Source of the DNA: Henckelia pumila
Lineage: Eukaryota > Streptophyta > Magnoliopsida > Lamiales > Gesneriaceae
Assembly: GCF_033568475.1 (NCBI RefSeq)
Contig: NC_133123.1
Coordinates: 21,748,622 to 21,812,621, forward strand
Length of the DNA stretch: 64,000 nt
Direction: 5' to 3'
Shown here: positions 54,081-64,000 of the stretch, one piece after another
Numbering within the stretch: the stretch's first letter is position 1
Layout: every line of letters begins with the position of its first letter
Made by a program: the position numbers and the translations under genes
Notes under the pieces: model-generated
Seen by the model: the letters and a program-made list of their open reading frames with translations, nothing else
Database searches by the model: none
Told to the model about the DNA's origin: nothing

Positions 54081-57000
54081 GTGGAGGAAACTAAGAGCGA
54101 GAACGAGGAAGTAGAGTTGATGCCTGGGCAAGAGGGGAGGTCTACCAAAATTGCACGAGACTTAGAGTCAGGCCTGGCAGAGCAGTTGAAGGGTTGTCTT
54201 ATCAAGAACGTGGATTTGTTCGCTTGGTCTCCTGCCGAATTGGTGGCTGTTTCATCTAATGTGGCAGAGCATAAATTGAATATTGTTGCAGGATTCCGGC
54301 CTATTAAGCAAAAGAAAAGGCATTTCGGAGTTGAGAAAGATAGAGTGATTACTGAGAAAGTCCAGGAGCTACTCTGGGTAGGGCACTTTAAGGAGGTGCA
54401 ATTTCCTACCTGGTTGTCCAACGTGGTACTGGTGCCAAAGGCTACAGGGAAATGACGGATGTGTGTGAATTTTCGGGATCTAAACAAGGCTTGTACCAAA
54501 GACTGTTATCCTTTACCCCGGATTGACCAGTTGGTAGATTCCACATCCGGCTGTGAATTTCTCTTCTTCATGGATGCGTACCAAGGATATCATCAAATCC
54601 CCTTGGCCCCGAAAGATCTAGATAAAGTCAGTTTTATCACATCAGGAGTTACTTTTTGTTATGTGGTTATGCCATTTGTGTTAAAGAATGCAGGGGCCAC
54701 ATATCAAAGGATGATGGATAAAGTGTTCCGGGAACAGATGGGGCGGAACGTGGAAGTGTATGTGGATGGCATACTTGTAAAGTCCAGAACCCAATATTGT
54801 TTTATATCCGACCTGGAGGAAACTTTTGCTACAGTTCGACAGTATGTGATTAATCTAAACGCGGCCAAGTGCATGTTTGGAGTGAAAAGTGGCAAGTTCT
54901 TGGGATTCATGGTGACAGAGAGTGGGATAGAGGTGAACCCAGAAAATGTGAAAAGGTTGTGAGAGATGCCCTCGCCAACATCCCTACGAGAGGTTCAACG
55001 ATTGACCAGGCGAATCACAGCTCTGTCTCGATTTATAGCCAGGTCAGCCCATCGCAGTTATCATTTTTTCCAGGTGTTGCGTAAAGCTCATAAGTTCGGG
55101 TGGAATGAAAAATGTGAGCAAGATTTACTAGAATTGAAGGAACATCTGGTTAACTTGCATGTCTTGGTTAAGCCAGAGCCGGGGGAAAGGCTGTGGATAT
55201 ATCTGTCTACTACGGAGCAGGCGGTCAGTACGATGTTAATAAAAGAAGAGAAGGGAGATCAGAGGCCTGTGTATTATGTCAGTCATGCTCTGAGGGGACC
55301 CGAAACCAGGTACACCGAGATCGAGAAGATGTCCATGGCCCTGGTAATCACAGCTCGGAAATTGAGACCCTACTTTTTTGTCTCATCCGATCACTTTCTT
55401 TACCAACAGTCCTTTAGGGCAAGTCATGACTCACCCAGATGCCTCGGGGCGGCTAGTGAAGTGGACGGTGGAATTGGATGAATATGATATCGAATACCAA
55501 CCTCGTAAAGCTATCAAAGCACATGCCTTATCTGATTTTTTGACAGAGGTGGTCACATTTGGTCAAGAAGAAGTGTGGAGAGTTTTTGTGAATGGAGCCA
55601 GCGGTGTTGGAGGCAGTGGCATAGGAGTCATCCTGATTTCACCACCCAAGAGAAAATCAAAGTAGCTGTGAAGCTAGCTTTCCAAGCCTCCAACAGCGAA
55701 ACAGAATACGAGGCAGTAATAGCCGGGATAAAACAGGCTCGGGAGGTCGGGGCAAGTCAAATCATAATATATTCTGATTTACAGTTGGTTGTCCAGTAGG
55801 TGAAGAAAGCCTTCTTTACCCGAGAAGAAAGACTGATGAAATACTTGGAGGTACTTGAAGAGCTCGGGGCGGATTTCATTACTTGGAGCATAGAGCAGAT
55901 ACCTCGAAAGGAAAATATTGAAGCAGATGCATTGGCAAAGAGGGCAGTAATTCCAAGGAATGATGATGATAAAGATATTCTTAAGCAAATGGAGCTGGTG
56001 GCTGCCATAGAAACCCTAGATCATGTCTCCCGAGAAGACACATGGATAGCCCCGATGGTAAAGTATCTCACAACCGGGGATATTCATACAGACGAGGGGC
56101 GAGCTTGGGTGATATGGACACATGCACCCCAATTTTCCCTCCTCAGCGGCATGTTGTATCGGCGTTCTTATCAAGGCCCTCTTCTTAGGTGCCTGACGGA
56201 GGAAGAAACAGAATATGTCCTAAGGAAGGTGCATGAAGGATGTTGTGGGAACCATGGAGGGTCTATGAGTCTGGCACAAAGGGTATTGTTATCAGGGTAT
56301 TGGTGGCATACTTTACAGGCCCATGCATAAAAAATATCCCAGTCTTGTGAGGGATGTCAAAGGTTTGGAAATTCACAACACAGCCCAGCAAACAACTTTA
56401 AACCGGTGTGGGCTTCTTTCCCATTTGATCAATGGGGTCTTGACATAGTGGGTCCTTTTCCCCAAGCCCGGGCTCAGAAAATTTTTTTATTTGTAGCGGT
56501 TGATTACTTTTACAAATGGGTGGAGGCGAAACCACTGGCAAAGATAACAGAAGGGGAGGTGATGAAATTTCTCTGGAAAAATATAGTATGCCGGTTTGGA
56601 CTTCCAAGAAAGTTAGTCTCAGATAATGGTCGACAGTTTCAGGGACAGAAATTGGCAGATTGTTGTGCAGAGATGGGTATTAAGTAGGCCTCACCTCCGT
56701 CTCTTACCCTCAAAGTAATGGGCAAACTGAAGTAACCAACAATACCATTATCTGATCTCTTCAGGCTCGGCTACATGGAGTTGGGAGAGACTAGGTAGAA
56801 GAAATCCCGAGCGTGCTATGGGCTTATCGCACTACACCTCATACCACCACACAAGAGTCACCCTTTAGCCTGATATATGGGTCTGAGGACATTCTGCCAG
56901 TGGATATTGGACAGCCCTCGGCTCGAATTAGGGCTTATGAGGAAACAGAGGAAGGTGCCTGGTCACAGGAGTTGGATTTAATAGAAGAACGGAGGGAGAA

Positions 57001-57264
57001 AGAAGCTCAGAGAATGGAGGTCTATCGAGCCCGAGTGATGAGAGCTTACAACCAAAAAGTCAAGCATCGAGAATTTCAAGAGGGAGAGTTCGTTTTGAAG
57101 AAGGTCAATCCAGCTGGGGAGGTCGAAAAATTAGATGCCCGATGGGAGGGACCTTACAAGCTCATCAGAAGGGTAGGTATGAACACGTGGTACCTATAAG
57201 ATAATCAGGGACGAATGCTCAAGCGACCCTGGAATGCAGTACATCTCAAAAAATATTTTTTTTA
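54081..57264 (+). pseudogene. pol pseudogene of element 5 (RT, RNase H, archaeal-type RNase H, integrase)
   Basis: RT is at 54081-54962 (MCVNFRDLNKAC, FMDAYQGYHQIPL) with YVDG where YVDD is expected. In-frame stops are at 54453 and 54960. The first RNase H is at about 55110-55540 (KPEPGERLWIYLSTTEQAVS, ALRGPETRYTEIEKM). The second, archaeal-type RNase H is at about 55573-55950 (FVNGASGVGGSGIGVIL, SNSETEYEAVIAGIKQAREVGA, YSDLQLVVQ, IPRKENIEADALAKRA). Its first catalytic aspartate, usually in VDGAS, is asparagine. Integrase is at about 56150-57264: NHGG, CEGCQRFG, GLDIVGPFPQ, LVSDNGRQFQ, VLWAYRTTPHTTTQESPFSLIYG. Several stops, with frame changes near 54000, 55440 and 55640. Confidence 0.88.
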
Positions 57265-57324
57265 ATTGTTGTAATCGACGTTTATCAATGAAAGTATTTA
57301 TTCATGAAAGCTAATGTCTCTTAC

Positions 57325-58183
57325 CAAGCTCGGGAGGTTCCATGCCCCGGCACCTACCAAAGCCCAAGACATTCTAAGCCTTGGCACCTATAAAGCCCGG
57401 GAGGTTCCATGTCCAGGCACCTACAAAAGCCCAAGATATTCTAAGCCTTGGCACCTACGAAGCCCGGGAGATTCCCTGCCCCGGCATTCATTAAAAGCCC
57501 AAGATATTCTAAGCCTTGGCACTTACGAAGCCTGGGAGATTCCATTCCCCGGCTCCTACAAAAGCCCAAAACATTCTAAGCCTTGACACCTACAAATCCC
57601 GAGAGGTTCCATGCCCCAACATTCATTAAAATCCCAAGGCATTCTAAGCCTTGGCACCTATAAAACCCGGGAGGTTCCATGCCCTAACACCTACAAAAGC
57701 CCAAGGCATTCTAAGCCTTGGCACCTACGAAGCCGGGAGGTTCATGCCCTAGCATTCATTAAAAGCCCAAGGTATTCTAAGCCTTGGCACCTACAAATCC
57801 CGGGAGGTTCCATGCCCTGGAATTCATTAAAAGCCTTAGGTATTCTAAGTCTTGGCACTTACGAAGCCCGGGAGTTTCCATGCCCTGGCACCTACAAAAG
57901 CCCAAGGCATTCTAAGCCTTGGAACCTACAAAGCCCGGGAGGTTCCATGCCCCGACATTCATTAAAATCCCAAGGTATTCTAAGCCTTGACACCTACAAA
58001 TCCCGGGAGGTTCCATGCCCTGACATTCATTAAAAGCCCAAGGTATTCTAAGCCTTGGCACCTATAAACCCCAGGAGGTTCCATGCCCCGGCACCTACAA
58101 AAGCCCAAGGCATTCTAAGCCTTGGAACCTACGAAGCCCGAGAGGTTCCATGCCCCGACATTCATTAAAATCCCAAGGTATTC
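57325..58183. repeat. Tandem array, about 67-bp unit, 13 copies, in the 3' region of element 5
   Basis: The unit contains CCCGGGAGGTTCCATGCCC and CCCAAGGCATTCTAAGCCTTGG with CACCTAC or CATTCATTAAA linkers. CGGGAG starts at 57331, 57398 and 57465, 67 bp apart. About 13 copies come before the solo LTR and 3 after it (60049-60262). Units are variable. Open frames here (57314-57586, 57611-58033) are products of the repeat, not genes. Confidence 0.93.
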
Positions 58184-58188
58184 TAAGC

Positions 58189-60048
58189 TGTTGGAAAACG
58201 CGGCTCTCTGATCAATCACGATTGATACCCGGTGCAGCGGAAGTTTAAAAATTTTATCATGGAACAATTCCATGGTGTGGGTATCAACCGTTTAACGATT
58301 AAATTATTGTGTGTGTAAAATTCAAATAACAATTAATTAAATTTTACCTCCAATCTCGCAACGAGATTAATGGACACCAACAGATTTGATCTGCTCTTGT
58401 TGTCTCTCCCTGGAACCGATGAACTCCTTCAATCAGGTCCACGAACAGAGGTTTAATCCCTCTGATAGATTGCACTAGAAAATCTATCAGAAGTTTTCTG
58501 CGAAGAGAATAAACGAATCTGATTCGCTATTCCAGACTGCAATTCAAAATCACAGACCGGAAAATCTCGGGCAGAGGGGGAGGGGTCGGCCGAACAGAGA
58601 GAGAGAGCTAGGGTTCGAAAATTTTCTCTGTCTCAAAAATTATGACCTGTTGTGTGTAATTTCTGTACTGCAATAACTTATTTATAATGCAGGCCACTAA
58701 CACCTTAGGGCCCATTAGTCATAAGTTAGGGCCCGACAAGCAAAGCCCGCACGTTCAGAAATTAATATAAAATTCATCGTGACTCCGATTGATAAACCAA
58801 TTTTACCAATGTGCACAGAAACCATTTCTGCACATTTTAAAGTCAAGATAAATTTTCCTGAATCCGAATTCAGTGGTTTCCAAAAATGTACATCCCTATG
58901 TCATTTTAGGAAATCCTACTCCCTTACTCTTATTTAAGAAGTCCAACTTCTTTATTCATTAAATTTAACTCTTTAAATTTAACTATCTCAACGGGGATTA
59001 AAACTCCATTACACTGTGTGACCCTCAATGGTTCAGGGATACAGCTAGCCGTGGGCTCACAACTCCTTGTGACTCGGAACAACGATTTCCGACTTGCCCA
59101 ACGAATCATGGTAAAGCGCCTAGCAACATCGCCCCATGATTCCCTAGGTATCACTGATAGTGCCTACAAGAACCAGTAGATTTTGGTTAGCGTACAGTAC
59201 GGTCCCTTCATCCAAATATCCCGATCGAATCAACAACCATTGGTATATCGAGAGTCGCTCAAGATTCGATAACTATGCAATGCATCTTGAAGATCAAATT
59301 AGTGACATCGCATGTGCTACTAAGAAACCATTTCTTAAATCACATCAAGTACTCTGGCCAGAGATTTGTCACACTAATATCTCCTCAGATCGCATAGGAT
59401 ATCCACACTCGCAAGTATGTGGTGAATCCTTGACAACAATGCATTGACTCCTATATGTGTCGTAACTGTACCCAATCTCGACACCTGATGACCCCCATAG
59501 AGTCGGTAAACGAGTCAAAGCACAGCACTAGCATATAGAGTCTCCATGATGTTTCAAGTCGTAAGGACTAATGGTGTACAACCAAAACCGCGGACTTTAT
59601 CCACTCGATAAGTGATAACCACTTGGAAAGTCCGGATAGGGTAGTTCGATTATTCATCCTATGAATATCCATTTGCATGCTTCGAACATCTCCATGTTCC
59701 CTACCAATGAAACGTGGTACTCCGCATCGCAAATGCTAGTCTCAAACTCGAGCGATCCTTATCCTTATTATCGGACGGCTCAATCGACTAGGAACGGTTT
59801 TAGAATATACAGTGACTATAAGATGTATTTCATGATAGACATCTCCATGTTCTACCACATCTTACATACACTATAGTATATTCAAGGTCTTTATCAGAAC
59901 AACAATAGTATATCACAATATAACAATATGAAGTAATATAAAGTCATTGCCATAAAAGTGTAAATAATATTAAACAAAAGATTGTTTATACAAAGAGTCA
60001 TCAAAGCCCATAGCCACACAGTTGGCTCACTGGGCACCCACTCTTACA
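58189..60048 (+). mobile_element. Solo LTR inserted in the tandem array (1860 bp)
   Basis: Begins TGTTGGAAAACGCGG and ends CACCCACTCTTACA, with the perfect duplication TAAGC on both sides (58184-58188 and 60049-60053). No coding region or primer site. The same LTR begins again at 63089. Family not identified. Short ORFs within it have no domain. Near its start it has the dyads ATCAATC-ACG-ATTGAT and CATGGAA-CAA-TTCCATG. Confidence 0.9.
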
Positions 60049-60262
60049 TAAGCCTTGGCACCTACGAAGCCCGGGAGGTTCCATGCTCCAGCATTCATCT
60101 AAAGACCAAGTCATTCTAAGCCTCGGCACCTATAAAGCCCAGGAGATTCCATACCCCGGCACCTAACAAAGCCCAAGGCATCCTAGGCCTTGAAACCTAC
60201 AAAGCCCGAGAGGTTCCATGCCCCGACACATAATAAAACCCCAAGGCATTATAAACCTGGGT
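60049..60262. repeat. Tandem array of element 5, continued
   Basis: About three further degenerate 67-bp units, continuing exactly the unit interrupted by the solo LTR (CTAAGCCTTGGCACC). Confidence 0.9.
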
Positions 60263-60613
60263 ACTTATTTAAAATTTGAAATATTTTGTTAAGAGATACT
60301 CAATCGGGATACTTATGCAGAATTATGTAAGTAGAGGATCAAAATTGAAAAGACAAATCGCATTGATAACAAGGGGATTACAAGAGGTGGGGCTTCCATG
60401 GCCCAATTACAAAAGTATTCTAGGCTACCGAGTTATCAGAAGCGCCTCCATTTTTAGCAACCAATGCCTCTTTGGATTGAGCGGCTTCTGCATCTTTGGG
60501 CCCTGCTGAGCCGGGAAGAGATTCAATAGCCTTATCCAAGTCAAGGAATCCTTTTGGTCAGCAGACCAAAGACCAGCCTCTTCAAATTGGTCACGTCATC
60601 TATAAAATCCGGT
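60263..60613. other. Stretch between tandem array and antisense ORF
   Basis: No feature recognised; probably the 3' UTR of the antisense ORF and part of the element 5 3' region. Confidence 0.4.
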
Positions 60614-62710
60614 CTAGAAAAAGGAGTAGGACTTGTCTTCCCCAGATTCTCGGAATTCCGTAGAGGAAAGAAAAGAGGCCTTGAGATCCTCCTCAGACTT
60701 TAGGCGAGTCTCCAGAGCCGATACCGCCTTTTCAGCTTTATCTTTGGAAGCCGCCACCTCGGCCCGGGCTTCTGCGGTTTCACGTTGGACTACTTCCAGT
60801 TGAGCAGTGGTTGCAGAAAGAATGTCTTGGGTTCGGCTAGTGTCGGCTTGGGATTGGGAGAGATCTACATGAGCAGAGTGAAGGGCTTGTTTAGCTGCGT
60901 CCAGGGAGGAACGAAAACTTGACACCACTTGGTCATGGGTCTGCCTCATCATTTCCATATCCTTCTCCAGCTTCTTGTTCAGCTCGGAAGCAACCCGGGA
61001 TCTCTCCGCCTCCACATGAGCCCGATCCGTCTCAATCCTGCCGAACCGGGTGGCATCCTCATATCTATCCACCAACATATGCAGTCCCTAAAAACACAAG
61101 TGTTAGGAATGAAAGAATTAATACTGTCAAGACAAGAGAAAGCAAACTTATGGATAGAATTCGATTGGTGCCCTCAAAATACTTGATGGTCGGACCCCTG
61201 TGGTAGAAGTAGTTCTGCTCAGCAGGGGTTAAGAGATCTTTCATTTTTCATACCCCTCGACCAAAAGCCCCAACCATGAAGATATTTTCCATTGAACTCG
61301 GAGGGCTGGAGCCTTGGGAAGCTTGGTAGAAGGGGGCCAGAGGACGGAAGGAAGGAGAAATTGGAGCCTCTTCCTCCGGGTCGCTTAAAACGACCATGTC
61401 GGGCTCCTCCACAACTTTCTTTTTCCGAGGCAGGAGGGAGGAGGGCTCAGCTACATCGGGGGCTGGTTGGTCAGTGGCTTCAGCCTTTGAAGCGGCAGAC
61501 ATTGTGGGTGCAGTAAAGGGTAGGAGGTTGGAAGGATAAGGGGCGGCAACAGGAGAAGGAATTTCTGGGCCCTGGGCCTCCCAGGCTCGGCGTTCCTCGA
61601 CCAGTTGGAAGACTCTGGATTTTTTGGCTGCCTCTGCAGCCCGGTCTTCCTCTTTTTGTTGGACAACCGCCTTCTCAACTGCCCGTTTTTTTAGCAAAGG
61701 CTTGCTTCATCAGTCGGGATTTTTTCTTCCTTTTAGGGGGGCTAGTTCCTCTGTGAAACAAATATGGAAAAGTTAACAAGTTAGAGACACAAGTCGGGAG
61801 ACAACACATAAATAAAGAAGAAATAGTAAAGTATACTGGGTATGGGGCTCGGGGCTTCATACTGATCGATTATCCGATCCAATGGATCTACTACTCGGGC
61901 ACCCAGCCCATAAGCAATCAAACTTCTTTCCTCCAAAAGGGGGGCTGAAGGAAATTTTTTGTTTTCTATTAGCTCTTGAGAACGGAGGTAGGGTTCCTTA
62001 AACTTGTAATTTCTAGGGAGTTCAGCTTGGGGTGGAAGGGCTCTCAAGATTTGGGTGGGTTTTGTGCAGGCAGAAGGTAGCTGGATGTAGAAAAATCTTT
62101 CCTTCCAGCCCTTCCAGGAGGAGGGAGTATCATCTAAAAAGCGGGCATTTTGCCGGGCATTCAAAGAAAAGGCCGCCTGAGTAAACCAACAAGCATAGTA
62201 ATGATGAAAAACAAGAGGGGTAGTGGATAAATTGTGTGTCTTGAAAAGAACATAGGTGGAAGCCATCATGCAGAAAGCATTGGGGTGGAATTCGTTCAGG
62301 GGCACCTTATAAAAGTTGGCAATTTTATAATAAAAGAGAGGGACCGGAAAGCGGAGCCCATTTCAGAGTTGCTCCTTAAAGAAAGTATAGAAACCCTCGG
62401 GAGGCTGGTCAGCTTTGCCCTGGGGGCCGGGGACAATGATAGAATAAGATGGGGGAATATTATCCATGGCCCGAAGCTCTTCTATGGACTCCGGACGAAG
62501 GGTACTGGTGAAGTTGGAAAACCAGGGACCTTCAGGGTTTGGTTTGTGGGAGGATGTAAGAGGTGTAGGTTGGGAGGCTTTGGATTTCCCCTTATCCTTA
62601 GAAATCCCAACTTGGGCTTTCTTAGGGCGATAAGAATAAGGGGCCGTCACCACTTGAGCGGAGGAAGAAATTAGGGGAGGGGAATTATGGCGTAGGGCCG
62701 CGGACTCCAT
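60614..62710 (-). pseudogene. Antisense ORF of the Tat element (gypsy-type transposon protein-like, spliced, broken)
   Basis: On minus from ATG 62710 (MESAALRHNSPPLISSSAQ). A single frame runs to about 61837, with one stop near 62365. It includes MDNIPPSYSIIVPGPQGKADQPPEGFYTFF, FRLPL-like LRFPVPLFYYKIANFYKVPLNEFHPNAFCMM and FLDDTPSSWKGWKERFFYIQ, the pattern of the 'putative gypsy type transposon' domain. An intron GTATAC...TTTCACAG (61836-61751) seems to follow, then KRKKKSRLMKQAFAKK, a frameshift in a run of A near 61690, and AVVQQKEEDRAAEAAKK. After another putative intron (acceptor TGTGTTTTTAG before GGACTGCAT, near 61090) comes HMLVDRYEDA and a coiled coil to 60614. Antisense ORFs in this position are known from Tat-lineage elements; their function is unknown. 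The reading frame across the first intron is also off by one, so exon limits are uncertain. Confidence 0.75.
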
Positions 62711-62950
62711 GCTGAAGGAACCGCGAGCATTAGCACCAGACGTAGAAAAAGCCGATTCAGAAATCTCAAAAGATTGGAGGAAAGGGATTTAATAGAAGAT
62801 AGATAAAAACACTCACAAAAAATGCAGAAAACACGAACAAAGGCCGAGAAAATTAGCCGGAATAACAGATTCGCTGGAGCACAAGAGAAGTAAGGGCGAG
62901 GGAAGCGAGTGCGTGAGAAGAGAAAGTGAGAAAGGAGGACAATGACAGAA

Positions 62951-62958
62951 TATATATA
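62951..62958 (-). promoter_or_regulatory. Putative TATA box for the antisense ORF
   Basis: On minus, GCCTATATATATTCTG lies 241 bp before the ATG at 62710. This would give the antisense ORF its own promoter, inside the element and outside the LTR. Confidence 0.55.
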
Positions 62959-63088
62959 GGCGAGGAAATCAAATCTGAGCCGTGTATTGCAGATGATCAA
63001 AGGGTAAAAAATAACCTTGGGCTTTGGGCTGGATAGAGTAATGATGGCCGGGATAGTTGAAGGGACAGGATGCGTGTTCTGACAATGC

Positions 63089-64000
63089 TGTTGGAAAACT
63101 GGCGAGTTCCCAGACCAATTACGATTGATACCCGGTGCAGCGGAAGTTTAAAAAATTTTCATGGAACGTTTCCATGGTATGGGTATCAACCGTTCATCGA
63201 TTGAATTACGTGTGTGTAAAATTCAAATAACAATTAAATAAATTTTACCTCAAATCTCGCAACGAGATTAATGGACACCAACAGAACAATTCTGCTCTTG
63301 TTGTCTCTCCCTGGAACCGATGAACGCCTTCAATCAGGTCCACGAACAGAGGTTTAATCCCTCTGATAGATTGCACTAGAAAATCTATCAGAAGTTTTCT
63401 GCGAAGAGAATACACGAATTTGATTCGTTATTCCTGACTGCAATTCAAAATCACAGACCGGAATTTCTCGGGCAGAGTGAAGGGGGGCGGCCGAAATATG
63501 TTTGAGAGAGAGGGTAGGGTTTTCGAAAATTGCTCTCAAAATAATGACCTGTTGTGTGTAATTTCTGTACTGAAATAACTTATTTATAATGCAGGCCACT
63601 AACACCTTAGGGCCCATTAGTCATAAGCTGGGGCCCGACAAGCAAAGCCCACTCGTTCAGAAATTAATATAAAATTCATCGTGACTCCGATTGATGAAAC
63701 GATTTCACCAATGTGCACAGAAACCATTTCTGCACGTTTTAAAGTCAAAATAAATTTTCCTGAATCCGAATTCAGTGGTTTCCAAAAATGTCCATCCCTA
63801 TGTCATTTTAGGAAATCCTACTCCCTTACTCTTATTTAAGAAGTCCAACTCCTTAGTTCATTAAATTTAACTCTTTAAATTTAACTATCTCAACGGGGAT
63901 TAAAACTCCATTACACTGTGTGACCCTCAATGGTTCAGGGATACAGCTAGCCGTGGGCTCACAACTCCTTGTGACTCGGAACAACACTTTCCGACTTGCC
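63089..64000 (+). mobile_element. Second LTR of the 58189 family, cut by window end
   Basis: TGTTGGAAAACTGGCGAG onward matches 58189-59100 with small differences (for example GATTTGATCTGC versus GAACAATTCTGC near 63285). The five bases before it are AATGC (expected duplication). Whether it is a solo LTR or the start of a whole element cannot be seen. Confidence 0.88.

Larger units (their letters stand above)
43206..64000 (+). mobile_element. Ty3/gypsy LTR retrotransposon, Tat lineage (element 5), interrupted and running off the right edge
   Basis: Begins TGATAC at 43206, is interrupted by element 4 and resumes at 51336 (after GATAC) with CCCGGGAAGG. Order: 5' LTR to 52085, TGGCGCC primer site, gag, protease, RT, RNase H, a second archaeal-type RNase H, integrase, a 67-bp tandem array, then an antisense ORF. 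The second RNase H and the antisense 3' ORF are hallmarks of the Tat lineage (Tat/Retand/Ogre/Grande group). Two further insertions of one LTR family sit at 58189-60048 and 63089 onward. The 3' LTR was not reached. Confidence 0.88.

Noticed and set aside
57314..58033. Two long ORFs with repeating SLGTYKAREVPCPGTYKSP-type protein
   Set aside because: The 67-bp unit is not a multiple of three, yet three units make 201 bases, so long open frames arise from the repeat itself. Stops appear where units vary, and there is no start context or domain.
59160..59876. ORFs inside the solo LTR (95 and 71 codons)
   Set aside because: Located within an LTR with no domain. I first considered a gene, but the TG...CA ends, the TAAGC duplication and the second copy at 63089 show it is an LTR.

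Overview
This is a stretch of plant nuclear DNA, almost certainly from a eudicot. It is AT-rich, contains one intron-bearing F-box/PP2 gene, and is otherwise built from nested LTR retrotransposons of the plant lineages Tekay-like and Tat-like Ty3/gypsy and SIRE/Maximus-like Ty1/copia, plus small inverted-repeat elements. I cannot name the species. No bacterial or organellar genes, tRNA or rRNA were seen.

Layout. 1-8478: a Tekay-type gypsy element on the minus strand (left LTR cut by the window edge) inserted into the gag gene of an older minus-strand copia element, whose gag start, primer site and part of the 5' LTR remain at 8479-9806. 9807-19001: a second, older Tekay-type element on the plus strand, lying in that copia LTR. 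19002-24560: non-coding AT-rich DNA with two inverted-repeat MITEs (20576-21168, 23296-23661) and one doubtful short ORF. 24753-26939: the only credible host gene, a three-exon F-box PP2-A12/A13-like gene. 27052-29679: microsatellites and a diverged direct duplication. 29680-39525: a complete copia element (TSD ATATT) with broken gag-pol but an intact 630-codon third ORF. 40052-42486: minus-strand solo LTR containing a hAT-like MITE. 43206-64000: a Tat-type gypsy element running off the right edge. It is interrupted six bases into its 5' LTR by a complete copia element (43212-51330, TSD GATAC), in its 3' tandem array by a solo LTR (58189-60048, TSD TAAGC), and near its end by a second LTR of that same family (63089-64000+).

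Working together. Apart from the PP2 gene these are selfish elements and nearly all their gag-pol genes are dead. The two largest non-pol coding units are the sense ORF3 of the copia elements and a spliced antisense ORF of the Tat element, the latter with its own TATA box.

Main observation. Several unrelated families here each carry their own short inverted-repeat (dyad) motif in many copies: GCTCGATCGGT hairpins spaced exactly 73 bp apart in one Tekay LTR; AGTGTTG-N-CAACACT scattered through one copia element; TTCGG-N(5-7)-CCGAA arrays in another; CTACTG/CAGTAG in the solo LTR; GATACCCC/GGGGTATC in the Tat LTR. In the 43-51 kb copia element the dyad array plus TATA box of the LTR promoter is repeated inside the element directly upstream of ORF3, which suggests a second, internal promoter built from the same parts.
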